DNA of 64,000 nt from Psychromonas sp. psych-6C06 (GCF_002835465.1 NZ_PIZM01000004.1:104998-168997); one strand, 5' to 3'. Positions 39,315-50,141 are shown, numbered from the stretch's first letter. Notes: a model not told the origin generated them from the sequence alone. Translations and numbers: made by a program.

Positions 39315-40607
39315 TTATCGGCTAACAGAAGCTAGCTTTTCAAAGTAATCAGGGAAAGTTTTAGACGTACATTTTGGATCGTTAATCGTTACCGAAGTAC
39401 CACTTAATGCGACTAACGAGAAACACATCGCAATACGGTGATCATCGTAGGTATCAATTTCAGCATGTTTGATCTGCTCAGGTGCCGTAATTTCAATGAA
39501 ATCATGCCCCTCAACAACAAAAGCACCTACTTTACGTAACTCCGTTGCCATAGCAAATAAACGGTCAGTCTCTTTCACACGCCAGTTATAAACATTGGTA
39601 ATTTTCGTGGTGCCCGTTGCAAACAACGCGGCAACGGCTATGGTCATGGCAGCATCTGGAATATGGTTAAAATCCATATCAACAGCCTTTAATTCACCTT
39701 TGCTCGCTTTGATATAATCATCGCCCCACTCAATATCAGCGCCCATTGCCTCTAATGCATCGGCAAACTGAATATCACCCTGCACTGAGTTTCGGCCAAT
39801 ACCAGTTACTTTAACCGTACCACCAGCAATGGCGCCCGCAGCTAAGAAGTAAGATGCCGAAGAAGCATCGCCTTCCACAAGGTAGTTACCAGCAGCCGTG
39901 TAAGTTTGGCCACCTTTAATGGTGAATTTTTGGTATTCACCATTTTCATTATCTACTTCAACACCAAAGTCAGCCATAATTTGTAGCGTGATTTTAATGT
40001 AAGGTTTTGAAACAAGCTCACCAACAATCTCAATGGTAGTGTCTTCGCTTGCCATCGGTGCAGACATTAAGAATGCAGTTAAGAATTGACTTGATACACT
40101 ACCATCAATCTTAATGTTACCGCCTTTAAGGCCCGTACCATTAATTTTAAGTGGGGGATAATTTTCATCTTTTAGGTAAGTAATTTCAGCGCCCGCTTGT
40201 TGTAATGCTTCAACTAATGAGCCAATTGGGCGTTCAAACATACGTGGCTCGCCAGTTAATACGTATTCACCTTGGCCTAAACAAAGTGCAGCACACAATG
40301 GGCGCATCGCCGTACCCGCATTACCTAAAAACAGCTCTAATTCACCTAGCTCAGTAGTATTAAATGCACGCCCCAACCCTTCAACCACACACTCTGTTTT
40401 ATCGTCAGAAAGTTGGTAGTTAACGCCTAACTTTTTAAGCGCGTTTAACATATGACGAATATCATCACTGTCAAGTAAGTTGGTTAGCGTGGTCGTCCCT
40501 TTCGCTAATGCGGCCAGTAATAAGGCGCGGTTTGAAAGACTTTTTGAGCCTGGTAGGTTAATTTCACCATCGACTTTTTTAATCGGGTTTAATAATAATT
40601 GTTCCAT
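39315..40607 (-). CDS. aroA: 3-phosphoshikimate 1-carboxyvinyltransferase (EPSP synthase)
   Basis: AroA makes EPSP from shikimate-3-phosphate and PEP, the sixth step to chorismate. The 430 residues match class I enzymes (E. coli 427). They have [20 protein letters not shown] at the start, [13 protein letters not shown] with the PEP-binding loop, and [11 protein letters not shown] and [13 protein letters not shown] near the end. It starts two bases after the hisC stop and is the last gene of the serC-hisC-aroA series. Confidence 0.97.
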   Translation of the reverse strand: MEQLLLNPIKKVDGEINLPGSKSLSNRALLLAALAKGTTTLTNLLDSDDIRHMLNALKKLGVNYQLSDDKTECVVEGLGRAFNTTELGELELFLGNAGTAMRPLCAALCLGQGEYVLTGEPRMFERPIGSLVEALQQAGAEITYLKDENYPPLKINGTGLKGGNIKIDGSVSSQFLTAFLMSAPMASEDTTIEIVGELVSKPYIKITLQIMADFGVEVDNENGEYQKFTIKGGQTYTAAGNYLVEGDASSASYFLAAGAIAGGTVKVTGIGRNSVQGDIQFADALEAMGADIEWGDDYIKASKGELKAVDMDFNHIPDAAMTIAVAALFATGTTKITNVYNWRVKETDRLFAMATELRKVGAFVVEGHDFIEITAPEQIKHAEIDTYDDHRIAMCFSLVALSGTSVTINDPKCTSKTFPDYFEKLASVSR

Positions 40608-40609
40608 TT

Positions 40610-41719
40610 TTAACTCTCTAAATTCAAAACTGTTGTTAATGCTTCTTTAAAACGTTGGTTTTCAGCCTGTGTACCAATACTGATGCGTAGATGATTCGCT
40701 AAACCATAACCTGTGATCGGGCGGACAATAACCCCCTGTTGCAACAAGGCTTGATACACTTCATCTCCCGATTTGCCTACATCAACAGTAATAAAGTTAC
40801 CCATCGATGCGATAAAATCGAGATTGTTGTCGGTGAAAAATGCACTTAAGTCATCCATGCCTTGATTATTTAAAGCAACACTTTTTTGCAGGTATTCTTC
40901 ATCGTTTAATACCGTTTCAGCTGCCTTTAATGCTAATGCATTACAATTAAATGGCTGACGAACACGGTTTAGAATATCGGCAATATCAGGATGGGAGATA
41001 GCGTAACCAACACGTAAACCCGCTAATCCATAGGCTTTTGAAAAAGTACGAGATACAATTAGATTGGGAAATTCGTTGATCCACTCAATCGCATTGCCAC
41101 GACGTGATGCAGTAGCATACTCAAAATAAGCTTCATCAAGCACAACCAACACATCACTTGGGACTTTGCTTAAAAAGGCGTGAATCGCTTCTTGCTCTAA
41201 AAACGTACCTGTTGGGTTATTAGGATTAGCAATAAATATTAACTTAGTCTGGGCAGTAATGGCATTTGCCATCGCCACTAAATCATGACCGTAATCTTTC
41301 GCTGGCACAACGACTGCTTTAGCGCCAATCGCCTGTGTGACAAGAGGATAAACAACAAAGGCATGCTCTGCATACATTACTTCATCGTCACGGGAGACAA
41401 ACGCACGCGCAATTAATTCCAACAGATCATTTGATCCATTCCCTAGCGTAACTTGTTCAATCTCAATTGCGTATTTATCGGCTAATGCTTTTTTTAAATA
41501 ATAACCGTTAGCATCCGGATAGCGTGTTAACTCAGTGAGTTCATTTTGCAACGCTCCTTTTACCGACGGTGCAAGACCGAGTGGATTTTCATTAGATGCG
41601 AGTTTAACAATATCAGTAATACCTAATTCACGCTCTAATTCATCGGTAGGCTTGCCGGCTTGGTATGGGTGTAACTTCTGTACGCCCGAATTTGCCAAAC
41701 TTAAAAAATCACAACTCAT
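40610..41719 (-). CDS. hisC: Histidinol-phosphate / aromatic aminotransferase
   Basis: This fold-type I PLP enzyme of 369 residues belongs to the HisC family. Visible features are [33 protein letters not shown] and the PLP lysine in [18 protein letters not shown]. It is not in a his operon but between serC and aroA. By context it may serve mainly as the aromatic aminotransferase (HisC2 or HisH-b type) making phenylalanine or tyrosine, with histidinol-phosphate activity possible. AAGGAG lies five bases before the ATG. Confidence 0.88.
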   Translation of the reverse strand: MSCDFLSLANSGVQKLHPYQAGKPTDELERELGITDIVKLASNENPLGLAPSVKGALQNELTELTRYPDANGYYLKKALADKYAIEIEQVTLGNGSNDLLELIARAFVSRDDEVMYAEHAFVVYPLVTQAIGAKAVVVPAKDYGHDLVAMANAITAQTKLIFIANPNNPTGTFLEQEAIHAFLSKVPSDVLVVLDEAYFEYATASRRGNAIEWINEFPNLIVSRTFSKAYGLAGLRVGYAISHPDIADILNRVRQPFNCNALALKAAETVLNDEEYLQKSVALNNQGMDDLSAFFTDNNLDFIASMGNFITVDVGKSGDEVYQALLQQGVIVRPITGYGLANHLRISIGTQAENQRFKEALTTVLNLES

Positions 41720-41751
41720 ACAAACTCCTTATCATAAGCGGTCAGCAATCG

Positions 41752-41787
41752 GCTTTGAGCATTCAGTATTAACTGTTCGCTCAAAGC
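41752..41787. repeat. Inverted repeat in the serC-hisC gap
   Basis: GCTTTGAGC (41752-41760) and GCTCAAAGC (41779-41787) form a perfect 9-bp inverted repeat around an 18-bp loop in the 84-bp gap between serC and hisC. There is no T-tract. It could be a processing stem or a partial terminator controlling hisC-aroA relative to serC. Confidence 0.4.
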
Positions 41788-41803
41788 TAATAGTTAAGCG
41801 CTT

Positions 41804-42892
41804 TTATGCGTATTTTTTCTCAAATTGATTCATGAAATCGACTAATGCTTGCACACCTTCGATCGGCATTGCATTGTAGATACTTGCACGCATTCCACCA
41901 ACTAACTTATGTCCTTTAAGCGTCAGCAAACCAGCTTCTTTTGCTTCGTTTAAAAATGTTTCATTAAGTCTGTCATCAGCTAACGTAAACGGCACATTCA
42001 TGCGACTACGCACACTTTTATCGACATTGTTTGCGTAAAAGTCAGAGCTATCAATGAAACCATAAAGTAGCTCTGCTTTAGCAATATTTTTCTGCTCAAC
42101 TTCAACCAAGCCCCCCTGCTCTTTAAGCCACTTAAATACTAGACCTGCTAAATACCACGCATAGGTTGGTGGCGTATTAAACATTGAGTCAGCATTTGCT
42201 TGTACTTCATAGTCGAAGATAGAAGGGATCGCTTTACGCGCATGACCGATTAAGTCATCACGTACAATCACTATCGATAACCCCGATGGACCAATATTCT
42301 TTTGTGCTCCAGCATAGATAATACCAAATTTAGATACATCGACTGGGCGTGAAAGAATTGTTGAACTCATATCTGCAACTAATGGCACAACACCAGTTTC
42401 AGGCAGATCAAAAATCTCTATCCCTTCAATGGTTTCATTCGGGCAGTAATGCAGATAGGCGGCACCTGCATTAATCGGCCATTCAGATGTCGCTTTTACG
42501 CTTATTTTACCTTCAGAAGTTTGGGTCATCAGATCCGTTTCGCTGATGCGCGCATGTTTTTTTGCTTCTACTACAGCAGATTTAGACCATTGCCCAGTTA
42601 ACAGATAATCCGCTTCTAACCGCTCACCTAACAAGTTAAGTGGGATAGCAGCAAATTGACCACGTCCACCACCATGGCAGAACAGCACTTTGTAGTTATC
42701 TGGGATCTCCATTAAATCACGCAGGTCTTGCTCAGCTTCTTTTGCCATTGCAATATATTCAGGGCTACGGTGACTCACTTCCATCACAGAAACGCCAAGC
42801 CCCTGCCAGTTACAAAACTCACTTTGCGCTTTTGCCATTACCGCTTCGGGTAACATTGCAGGTCCAGCACAGAAATTAAATATTTTACTCAT
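41804..42892 (-). CDS. serC: Phosphoserine aminotransferase
   Basis: SerC converts 3-phosphohydroxypyruvate to phosphoserine and also acts in pyridoxal-phosphate synthesis. The 362 residues equal E. coli. The start [18 protein letters not shown], the segment [19 protein letters not shown], and the PLP-lysine motif [13 protein letters not shown] are diagnostic. It follows gyrA, from which it is separated by a strong terminator only about 30 bp before its start, so it probably depends on its own promoter or on readthrough. Confidence 0.97.
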   Translation of the reverse strand: MSKIFNFCAGPAMLPEAVMAKAQSEFCNWQGLGVSVMEVSHRSPEYIAMAKEAEQDLRDLMEIPDNYKVLFCHGGGRGQFAAIPLNLLGERLEADYLLTGQWSKSAVVEAKKHARISETDLMTQTSEGKISVKATSEWPINAGAAYLHYCPNETIEGIEIFDLPETGVVPLVADMSSTILSRPVDVSKFGIIYAGAQKNIGPSGLSIVIVRDDLIGHARKAIPSIFDYEVQANADSMFNTPPTYAWYLAGLVFKWLKEQGGLVEVEQKNIAKAELLYGFIDSSDFYANNVDKSVRSRMNVPFTLADDRLNETFLNEAKEAGLLTLKGHKLVGGMRASIYNAMPIEGVQALVDFMNQFEKKYA

Positions 42893-42922
42893 TAACGCTC
42901 TTCTTGTTTGTCTTTGTAAAAC

Positions 42923-42952
42923 AAAATAAGCGACTCAAGAGCCGCTTATTTT
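42923..42952 (-). terminator. Intrinsic terminator after gyrA
   Basis: AAAATAAGCG (42923-42932 as its complementary arm) and CGCTTATTTT (42943-42952) form a 10-bp perfect stem that extends inward by CTC/GAG, with T-rich flanks. It lies 15 bp past the gyrA stop and just upstream of serC. Confidence 0.8.
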
Positions 42953-42966
42953 ATAATAAATGATGT

Positions 42967-45690
42967 TTATTCTACTGAATCAACAGGCGATTCATCAGCA
43001 TTTGCTTCTGTTGCCTGCTCTTGAGCTGCAGACTCTACCGATTGCTCAGTATCGCCTTCCTCTTGTGATTCGTAGTTAGGTTGCTCTTTGATCTCTTCAA
43101 TACGTTGTAACGCGACGATTTTTTCATCTTCACGAGTCTTAATTAACGTTACACCCTGTGTGTTACGTCCAACAATTGAAACACCACTTACCGGAGTACG
43201 AACCAGCGTGCCACGGTTAGAGATAAGCATGATTTCATCATTTTCATCAACCTGCACCGCACCAACCACTTTACCGTTACGCTCACTCACTTTGATTGAG
43301 ATAACACCTTGTGTTGCACGACTTTTCGATGCGTAATCTTCAAGAGGAGTACGTTTACCGTATCCATTTTCAGTCGCAGTCAGAATATGGCCAGTTTCAT
43401 TTGGAATGATCAGTGAAACCACTTTCTCACCCTCTTTCAACTTAATACCACGAACACCGGTTGCAGTACGACCCATTGGGCGTACACCTTTGAATTTGAT
43501 CTCTTGCACGCCATTTTCATCAAGAATTGGATTGCCCTCTTCATCAACAGCCGGTGTTTCTTCCGCTTCTTTAAAGCGTACAACTTTACCGGCATCCGAG
43601 AAGATCATGATCTCATTCTCACCATTGGTGATTTGTGCACCAATTAGCTCGTTATCATCATTTAGGTTAATGGCAATCAGACCACTTGCACGCGGACGAC
43701 TGTAAGCACTTAATGCCGTTTTCTTCACGGTACCATTTGCCGTTGCCATAAAGACAAACTTGTCATCTTCGTAATCACGTACCGGTAGAATTGCTGTAAT
43801 ACGTTCGCCCTCTTCAAGCGGCAAAATGTTGACAATCGGACGACCACGCGCTTGACGAGAAGCCAACGGTAATTGGAATGTTTTCAGCCAGTACAAACGG
43901 CCACGTGTTGAGAAACATAAAATCGTATCGTGGGTACTTGCCACTAATAGCTTCTCAATAAAGTCTTCATCTTTCATCGATGTCGCTGACTTACCTTTAC
44001 CGCCACGTCGCTGTGCTTCGTAATCGGTTAATGGTTGGTATTTCACGTAACCTTCGTGAGAAAGCGTCACAACAACATCTTCTTCGTTGATTAAATCTTC
44101 CATACACAGGTCAGCTTCACTTGCAGTGATCTCTGTACGACGTTTATCACCAAAGTTAGTGCGGATCTCTTCAAGCTCTTCTTTAATCACTTCCATTAAA
44201 CGCGCTGGATTTTCAAGAATAAAGATTAAACCTGTGATCAGGTCGATAAGCTCTTGGTATTCATTTAATATTTTCTCGTGCTCAAGACCGGTAAGCTTGT
44301 GTAAACGCATATCCAGAATTGCTTGTGCCTGTACTTCTGTCATGTAGTACAGTTCATCACGCATACCATATTCAGCAGGTAACGCATCAGGTCGAGCAAC
44401 ATCAACACCAGCAGCTTCTAACATGGCAGCAACATTACCTAACTTCCAGCCCTGTGCTTGCAATGCGGCTTTTGCTTCAACAGACGTCGGAGAACGACGA
44501 ATCAGTTCAATGATCTCTTCAATATTTGCCAGTGAGATCGCAAGACCTTCTAACAGGTGGGCACGATCACGCGCTTTACGCAATTCAAATACCGTACGAC
44601 GTGTTACCACTTCACGACGGTGACGAATAAACGCTTCCAGCATCTCTTTTAGGTTAAATAGTTTCGGTTGACCATGGTCTAATGCAACGGCATTAATACC
44701 AAATGAAACCTGCATCTGTGTCTGTGCATAAAGGTTATTTAATACCACCTCACCCACTTCACCACGTTTCACTTCAACCACCATACGCATACCGTCTTTA
44801 TCCGACTCATCGCGTAGGGCACTGATGCCTTCCAATTTTTTATCTTTTACAAATTCCGCAATTTTTTCAATGAGGCGTGCTTTGTTTACTTGGTATGGAA
44901 GCTCATGGACCACGATCGTTTCACGACCAGTTTTTTCATTCACTTCGATATCCGCTTTAGCACGAATCTTTAATTTTCCACGGCCGGTTTTGTAAGCATC
45001 GATAATACCTTTACGGCCATTGATGATACCGCAGGTTGGGAAATCTGGACCGGGAATAAATTCGATCAGCTCTTCAACGGTGATCTCTTTATTGGCGATT
45101 AATGCTAAACAACCATCGATCACTTCACCTAAGTTATGTGGTGGAATATTCGTCGCCATACCAACCGCGATACCCGATGAACCATTTACTAATAGGTTCG
45201 GAATCTTTGTTGGCATCACTTCAGGAATAAGCTCTGTACCATCATAGTTAGGTACATAATCAACGGTTTCTTTATCAAGGTCTGCCAATAATTCGTGGGC
45301 AATTTTGTCCATACGAATTTCCGTATAACGCATCGCAGCAGCACTATCGCCATCGACAGAACCGAAGTTACCTTGACCATCGATCAACATGTAACGCATT
45401 GAGAAGTCTTGCGCCATGCGTACAATTGTATCGTAAACAGCCGTATCACCGTGTGGGTGATATTTACCAATTACATCACCAACAACACGTGCTGATTTTT
45501 TATAAGGTTTATTCCAATCATTGCGTAGAATATTCATCGCAAATAAAACACGGCGATGAACAGGCTTTAAGCCATCGCGTACGTCAGGCAGAGCACGCCC
45601 AACAATTACGCTCATTGCATATTCGAGATAAGAGTTTTTTAATTCGTCTTCAATGTTAATTGGAGAAACGTCAGATGCAAATTCGCTCAT
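42967..45690 (-). CDS. gyrA: DNA gyrase subunit A
   Basis: GyrA is the breakage-reunion subunit of gyrase. From the ATG at 45690 it has 907 residues (E. coli 875). The quinolone-determining region reads [17 protein letters not shown] (Thr at the E. coli Ser83 position, Asp87 kept), the catalytic tyrosine is in [11 protein letters not shown], and the GyrA box is QRRGGKG. The C-terminal beta-propeller carries an acidic insertion of about 25 residues not present in E. coli, in the loop before [13 protein letters not shown]. The tail is acidic. A longer frame starts at a TTG at 45708, but the ATG matches the family start. Confidence 0.97.
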   Translation of the reverse strand: MSEFASDVSPINIEDELKNSYLEYAMSVIVGRALPDVRDGLKPVHRRVLFAMNILRNDWNKPYKKSARVVGDVIGKYHPHGDTAVYDTIVRMAQDFSMRYMLIDGQGNFGSVDGDSAAAMRYTEIRMDKIAHELLADLDKETVDYVPNYDGTELIPEVMPTKIPNLLVNGSSGIAVGMATNIPPHNLGEVIDGCLALIANKEITVEELIEFIPGPDFPTCGIINGRKGIIDAYKTGRGKLKIRAKADIEVNEKTGRETIVVHELPYQVNKARLIEKIAEFVKDKKLEGISALRDESDKDGMRMVVEVKRGEVGEVVLNNLYAQTQMQVSFGINAVALDHGQPKLFNLKEMLEAFIRHRREVVTRRTVFELRKARDRAHLLEGLAISLANIEEIIELIRRSPTSVEAKAALQAQGWKLGNVAAMLEAAGVDVARPDALPAEYGMRDELYYMTEVQAQAILDMRLHKLTGLEHEKILNEYQELIDLITGLIFILENPARLMEVIKEELEEIRTNFGDKRRTEITASEADLCMEDLINEEDVVVTLSHEGYVKYQPLTDYEAQRRGGKGKSATSMKDEDFIEKLLVASTHDTILCFSTRGRLYWLKTFQLPLASRQARGRPIVNILPLEEGERITAILPVRDYEDDKFVFMATANGTVKKTALSAYSRPRASGLIAINLNDDNELIGAQITNGENEIMIFSDAGKVVRFKEAEETPAVDEEGNPILDENGVQEIKFKGVRPMGRTATGVRGIKLKEGEKVVSLIIPNETGHILTATENGYGKRTPLEDYASKSRATQGVISIKVSERNGKVVGAVQVDENDEIMLISNRGTLVRTPVSGVSIVGRNTQGVTLIKTREDEKIVALQRIEEIKEQPNYESQEEGDTEQSVESAAQEQATEANADESPVDSVE

Positions 45691-45942
45691 AGAGATAGAA
45701 ATCCTCAAATTTTTAGGGTGAAGCAGTCTAACACAAAAGCAACTACTATCATGCCTCTTTTACGATTAAAATCGCCTTAGCGTCGCATTATGGCGCAAAT
45801 AAGCACACTTATCACTTTTACGGTTATTATTTAACCAGAACAAAAAAGCTAAAAACGCCTTAAAATGCGAAATAAATCAATTTCTAAATTTTAGGGTGAT
45901 CGGTATACTCGTTATTAACTTGTTTATTGGGTACCAAAATTT

Positions 45943-46683
45943 ATGTCTGTAGATACAAACACAATGCAAAATGATGCTTTTAACGATAATGTTGACCAAA
46001 AAGAGATTGAAAAATTTTCCGCAATGGCTGAGCAATGGTGGGACTTAGAGGGGGATTTCAAACCACTACATATGCTAAACCCAACTCGCCTTGATTACAT
46101 TGAGCAGGGTGTTGAGGGGTTATTTGCAAAACGTGTCGTTGATGTGGGTTGTGGTGGCGGTATTTTAGCAGAGAGCATGGCGATTCAAGGCGCGGAGGTG
46201 ATAGGTATTGATATGGCCCACGCTTCACTGCAAATAGCGCGCCTGCATGCACTAGAAACACAAACAAAACTTGATTACCAAAAAATAACCGCTGAACAGT
46301 TTGCCAATGATCACCCAGAGCAGTTTGATGTGGTGACTTGCATGGAGATGTTAGAGCATGTGCCTGATCCTGCTTCTATCATCAAAGCATGTTGCGACAT
46401 GGTCAAGCCGGGTGGCACAGTGTATTTCTCCACCATTAATAAAACGTTTAAAGCCTATTTGATGATGATCTTAGGGGCTGAACATCTATTACAATGGGTT
46501 CCTAAGGGCACCCATGAATATGAGAAGTTTATTCGTCCCTCTCTATTATTGGCAGATATCGATAAAACCACGCTGAAATGTGAGCATCTTTGTGGCGTTG
46601 AGTTTAGCCCTTTTAGCGGTGGATTTGAGATCACTAAAAATGTTGATGTGAATTACATGTTACGTTGTGTCAAACGCGTATAA
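45943..46683 (+). CDS. ubiG: Ubiquinone biosynthesis O-methyltransferase UbiG
   Basis: UbiG catalyses both O-methylations in ubiquinone synthesis using SAM. The 246 residues (E. coli 240) show [20 protein letters not shown], the SAM motif [16 protein letters not shown] at about 65-80, [11 protein letters not shown], and the membrane-association region near [20 protein letters not shown]. It is divergent from gyrA, as in E. coli. The 252-bp shared gap contains a TATACT (45904-45909) that could be its -10, but I could not assign promoters firmly. Confidence 0.96.
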   Translation: MSVDTNTMQNDAFNDNVDQKEIEKFSAMAEQWWDLEGDFKPLHMLNPTRLDYIEQGVEGLFAKRVVDVGCGGGILAESMAIQGAEVIGIDMAHASLQIARLHALETQTKLDYQKITAEQFANDHPEQFDVVTCMEMLEHVPDPASIIKACCDMVKPGGTVYFSTINKTFKAYLMMILGAEHLLQWVPKGTHEYEKFIRPSLLLADIDKTTLKCEHLCGVEFSPFSGGFEITKNVDVNYMLRCVKRV

Positions 46684-46687
46684 GATG

Positions 46688-46722
46688 ATTAAAAGCGCGT
46701 TACAAAAAAACGCGCTTTTAAT
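46688..46722. terminator. Bidirectional intrinsic terminator
   Basis: ATTAAAAGCGCGTT (46688-46701) and AACGCGCTTTTAAT (46709-46722) form a perfect 14-bp stem with a 7-base loop. A/T-rich ends give T-runs on both strands. It separates the convergent ubiG and pseudouridine synthase genes. Confidence 0.85.
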
Positions 46723-46732
46723 ACCAAAAGAA

Positions 46733-47347
46733 TTAAAAAGGCGATACGGATTCATTCAAGTTATTCAATACCAGCACTTCTCCAGATAACATCCCTTCGA
46801 TAGTAATATCAGCAATGCGAACGCGAACCAGCCTTAATGTTGCAAAACCAACTGCAGCTGTCATCTTTCTAATTTGACGGTTTTTACCTTCAGTGAGGGT
46901 AATTGAGATCCAACTGGTGGGGCCATGCCTCGCATCGCGTATTTTACGACCACGACTCGGTAACTCAGGCTCAGCAACTAACTGCTTGACGTGGCAGGGT
47001 AAGGTTAAATACTTACTCCCGTTAACGGTGATTTCAACGCCCTGTTGTAGCTGTAATAACGCTTCCTCGGTAATAGCGCCATCGACTTGTACGTAATATT
47101 CTTTTTCAATGCCTTTACTTCTTACTTCATAACTCATCATGCCATCGGTAGTCAGCAACAACAGTCCTTCTGAATCATGATCTAAGCGGCCGATCGCCAT
47201 TATTTTTTCAGGAAAATCACCGAGCTCACCTAATAGCTTTTTCTTTTTACGTTGTTCTTGTACAAACTGGCTTAAAAACCCATAGGGTTTATAAATTTTG
47301 AAATGCTGGTGCTCTATAATGCTATCAGCATCGGCCGTGGTGGTCAT
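46733..47347 (-). CDS. rluE: 23S rRNA pseudouridine synthase, RluE-like
   Basis: A RsuA/RluB/E/F-family pseudouridine synthase of 204 residues. The catalytic motif GRLDHDSEGLLLLT contains the active aspartate, and RKIRDARHGPTSWISITL and EGKNRQIRKMTAAVGFATLR are family segments. There is no N-terminal S4 domain, which points to the RluE subgroup (U2457 of 23S rRNA in E. coli) rather than RsuA or RluB. Spacer sequences differ from E. coli, so the exact target base is inferred. AAGG lies 10 bases before the ATG. Confidence 0.8.
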   Translation of the reverse strand: MTTTADADSIIEHQHFKIYKPYGFLSQFVQEQRKKKKLLGELGDFPEKIMAIGRLDHDSEGLLLLTTDGMMSYEVRSKGIEKEYYVQVDGAITEEALLQLQQGVEITVNGSKYLTLPCHVKQLVAEPELPSRGRKIRDARHGPTSWISITLTEGKNRQIRKMTAAVGFATLRLVRVRIADITIEGMLSGEVLVLNNLNESVSPF

Positions 47348-47433
47348 AAAACGCTACCTTAATCATACGAGTAAATTATTACTCACTATATCATTAGTGC
47401 ACTATAGGTAAAAAATATAGGGAAAAGCAATAA

Positions 47434-47463
47434 TTGACACGCCTTGCTTATCTTAAATAGTTA
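47434..47463 (+). promoter_or_regulatory. Candidate promoter of the AraC/GyrI regulator gene
   Basis: A perfect -35 TTGACA (47434-47439) is followed after 18 bp by TAGTTA (47458-47463). It lies 60 bp before the ATG at 47523. Confidence 0.45.
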
Positions 47464-47522
47464 TATTGGGCGTTACCCATAAATCATTATCTTTATTTAA
47501 CACTTTCCTTTGAGCATCAACT

Positions 47523-48434
47523 ATGGAAAATAAAAAAACCAACTATCAGCAAAAACTTAAACCGGTGTTTCGTTATTTAGAGGCGAATTTTAAAGAGCCA
47601 TTAAACCTGCAGATGGTTGCAGAAAAAGCTTATTTGTCACCCTATCACTTTCACCGTATTTTCAAAGTGGTCAGTGGCGAAACACTCGCAGGATACCTTA
47701 GACGCTTAAAACTCGAATATGCTGCACAACAACTTTTTTATACCCAACAGAGCATTACAGAGATAGCACTGACACTTGGTTTTTCAAGCTCGCAAAGTTT
47801 TGCGAAAGCAATTCGTCAGTACTTTGGATTGAGCGCTTCTCAAATAAGAAACTGCACCACGCCAACAGATTACCGAGCATTATTACAAAAAAGCAAGATT
47901 GGCCACCTGCTACACAATAATGGAAACGCCAATCACGATGAAGGTCGCTATGCTTATCAATGTGATCAACAACAGGAAGCAATCACTATGAAAATTGAAA
48001 CGATAAACAATAAATTACTCGCTTATATCCGTGTTACAGGCCCTTATGGCGAAGGATACCAACAAGCAATAGGAAAACTTTATCAATGGGCTGCATTACA
48101 CTCTTTTGAACAGGGAGAGTCACTTTTTATCTATCATGATAATCCTGAAATCACACCAGCAGAAAAATGCAGAACAGATATTTGTATTAGCGTACCTGAA
48201 GGGACACAAGTCACACAAGGAATTGAGATACAGCCCCTACCCGCTGGGCGATATAGCTCAATTCGTGAAAACATTACTGATAAAAAGCAATATCGTCGTT
48301 GCTGGGAAAAATTAATGTCACAAATTATAGAAGCCGATCTAGCGATTGATGAACGCCCTTGTTTTGAGTTTTATCATCATTATGATCCACAGACAGAAGA
48401 AGCGGATGTGAGTTTTTACACTGCTATAAAATAA
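47523..48434 (+). CDS. AraC-family regulator with GyrI-like effector domain
   Basis: The 303-residue protein has an N-terminal double helix-turn-helix of the AraC type (about residues 8-108, with VAEKAYLSPYHFHRIFKVVS and ITEIALTLGFSSSQSFAKAI). It then has a linker and a C-terminal GyrI-like (SOUL/effector-binding) domain from about residue 155. This architecture is found in SoxS/Rob/TetD-like and drug-responsive regulators such as Rob, where the domain binds small hydrophobic or cationic ligands. No obvious target gene sits next to it. Ligand and regulon are unknown. Confidence 0.88.
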   Translation: MENKKTNYQQKLKPVFRYLEANFKEPLNLQMVAEKAYLSPYHFHRIFKVVSGETLAGYLRRLKLEYAAQQLFYTQQSITEIALTLGFSSSQSFAKAIRQYFGLSASQIRNCTTPTDYRALLQKSKIGHLLHNNGNANHDEGRYAYQCDQQQEAITMKIETINNKLLAYIRVTGPYGEGYQQAIGKLYQWAALHSFEQGESLFIYHDNPEITPAEKCRTDICISVPEGTQVTQGIEIQPLPAGRYSSIRENITDKKQYRRCWEKLMSQIIEADLAIDERPCFEFYHHYDPQTEEADVSFYTAIK

Positions 48435-48447
48435 TAAACCTCAACGG

Positions 48448-48478
48448 ATGCAATAACACCTGAGCCCTGTTATTGCAT
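48448..48478. terminator. Perfect inverted repeat between convergent genes
   Basis: ATGCAATAACA (48448-48458) and TGTTATTGCAT (48468-48478) form a perfect 11-bp stem with a 9-base loop between the convergent AraC-family gene and argO. It lacks a clear T-run, so termination is likely but unproven. Confidence 0.5.
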
Positions 48479-48507
48479 TGCTATTCACCGCAGGAAACAG
48501 GATCCTG

Positions 48508-49119
48508 TTAAAAATCCAAATTTAATAACAGATAAATCGCCAGTCCCCACATCATCAACCCGATTAACGCATCAATAATACGTTGCGCTCTACTACTACT
48601 TAAAACATGTGCAAATTTGGCCCCAATTAAAGCTAACCCAAAAAACCAAGTAAACGAAGCACTAATCCCCCCCAATACAAAATAGGGACGCTCTTCCACC
48701 AGTAAATTAGCCGCAAAACCACCTAAAATAACAATAGTATCGATATACACGTGTGGATTTAAAAAGGTAAATGCACAACAAGCGAGCACAATCATCTTAA
48801 AACTGCGTTGCTTATTATCCGTTTCTATACTTCCCTCACCTTTTCTAGCACGTTGTAAACATTGCCAACCATAAACCATCATAAACAAAGCACCTAATAG
48901 CGTAATAGTAATCAATAACCATGGGTAAAGACTAAATAGGGTTGCGCCTCCCCACACACCGATACACATAAAAAGCACATCGGCCAAGCTACAAAAAGTA
49001 GCAACAAACAGATGATGCTGTTTGCGTATCCCCTGATTTAATACAAAAGCATTTTGCAACCCGATCGGCATGATCAGTGTTGCCATGAGGGTAAATCCTG
49101 TGAAATAGCTAACTAACAT
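48508..49119 (-). CDS. argO: Arginine exporter ArgO (LysE family)
   Basis: ArgO exports arginine (and canavanine) across the inner membrane. The protein of about 203 residues has five to six helices and LysE-family segments ATLIMPIGLQNAFVLNQGIR, LNPHVYIDTIVILGG and SASFTWFFGLALIGAKFA, all close to E. coli ArgO. Two adjacent ATGs exist. I take the second (49119), five bases after AAGGAG. It is divergent from argP, its known LysR-type activator. Confidence 0.92.
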   Translation of the reverse strand: MLVSYFTGFTLMATLIMPIGLQNAFVLNQGIRKQHHLFVATFCSLADVLFMCIGVWGGATLFSLYPWLLITITLLGALFMMVYGWQCLQRARKGEGSIETDNKQRSFKMIVLACCAFTFLNPHVYIDTIVILGGFAANLLVEERPYFVLGGISASFTWFFGLALIGAKFAHVLSSSRAQRIIDALIGLMMWGLAIYLLLNLDF

Positions 49120-49192
49120 CATCTCTCCTTATCTATTTAAGTAGACTATATCGGCCAAACACGATTAAATAAAACTAATAATATTAATGCTT

Positions 49193-49209
49193 CATTAGCC
49201 TAGCTAATG
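49193..49209. promoter_or_regulatory. Candidate ArgP operator (17-bp palindrome)
   Basis: CATTAGC and GCTAATG flank a 3-bp centre (CTA), giving a perfect 17-bp dyad that includes the LysR-type T-N11-A pattern. It lies in the argO-argP divergent gap, 26 bp before the argP ATG, so it could mediate argP autoregulation and argO control. Confidence 0.5.
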
Positions 49210-49235
49210 ATCGATAACACCCACTAAGGAAAGTG

Positions 49236-50135
49236 ATGCAAGACTACAAGCTCTTAGCGGCACTCGATGCTATTTTAAAAACACAAAGCTTTGATAAAGC
49301 GGCAAAACAGCTGCACATTTCTCAATCGGCCATATCACAACGTATAAAATTACTTGAAAGCCATCATGGTCAGGCCTTATTGATTAGAAGCCACCCTATT
49401 AAAGCGACGACTTTAGGTCAAAAACTTTTAGGCCATTATCAACGTGTTTTACAGTTGGAATCTGAGCTTGAGGTTCAATTAAAAAATACCAAACAACGCC
49501 AGTCTCTTCCGCTTGCCGTAAACGCAGATAGCCTTGCAACATGGTTTGTTTCCGCGTTAGCTCCTCTGCTACAAGCACAGCAAGTCGCATTAAACCTTTT
49601 TGTTGAGGATGAATCTCGGACTTGGGAGCGACTCTCTAATGGTGAAGTGCTAGCCTGTGTGACCAGTAAACAAAAGCCGATGAGTGGCGGGGAAAGTCAT
49701 TTTTTAGGGTTTATGGAATATGTGTGTGTCGCCACGCCTAAATTTATCGATCGTTATTTTAGTCAAGGCTTCAACCAAGTTAGCTTTCAGCAAGCGCCTG
49801 CGATTATCTTTGATCAGCATGATGATATCCACCTTAAATTTCTTGCTGATAACTTTTCTTTACAAGCGGGACAATACCCTTGTCATACGGTCCGCTCTTC
49901 ACAGGCTTTTGTTGACCTTACACTGGCCGATGGAGCATATAGCCTTAATGCAAAGTTACAAATTGAAGAACACTTAAAAAGTGGCCAACTGGTCAATATA
50001 ATGCCCGATCAGATTTTCTATGTGCCACTCTATTGGCAGTGTTGGCAACTATCGGGCAGGTTAATTAGTGAATTGACAGATAATATAATCGCCTATTGCC
50101 AACAGGTATTAGCGCAAACGACTAACATAAACTAA
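49236..50135 (+). CDS. argP: LysR-family regulator ArgP (IciA)
   Basis: ArgP senses intracellular arginine and lysine and activates argO. The protein of about 299 residues (E. coli 297) has the helix-turn-helix FDKAAKQLHISQSAISQRIK and the strongly conserved LAVNADSLATWFVSALAPLL at the start of the effector domain. The frame opens with GTG at 49233, but the ATG at 49236 is better spaced from AAGGA. In E. coli the same protein has also been reported to activate nrdA, and here the nrdAB operon lies 0.8 kb downstream. Confidence 0.92.
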   Translation: MQDYKLLAALDAILKTQSFDKAAKQLHISQSAISQRIKLLESHHGQALLIRSHPIKATTLGQKLLGHYQRVLQLESELEVQLKNTKQRQSLPLAVNADSLATWFVSALAPLLQAQQVALNLFVEDESRTWERLSNGEVLACVTSKQKPMSGGESHFLGFMEYVCVATPKFIDRYFSQGFNQVSFQQAPAIIFDQHDDIHLKFLADNFSLQAGQYPCHTVRSSQAFVDLTLADGAYSLNAKLQIEEHLKSGQLVNIMPDQIFYVPLYWQCWQLSGRLISELTDNIIAYCQQVLAQTTNIN

Positions 50136-50141
50136 AGCGCG

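Noticed and set aside
43406..43705. Long open frames on the strand opposite gyrA (and similar ones opposite murG, ftsW, rng and yhdP)
   Set aside because: They lie entirely within strongly conserved genes, have no ribosome sites and read as low-complexity Ser/Thr/Arg shadows.
45420..45460. GyrA Thr at the position of E. coli Ser83 as a quinolone-resistance change
   Set aside because: Thr is the natural residue at this position in some gammaproteobacteria (for example Pseudomonas aeruginosa), so it does not by itself show acquired resistance.
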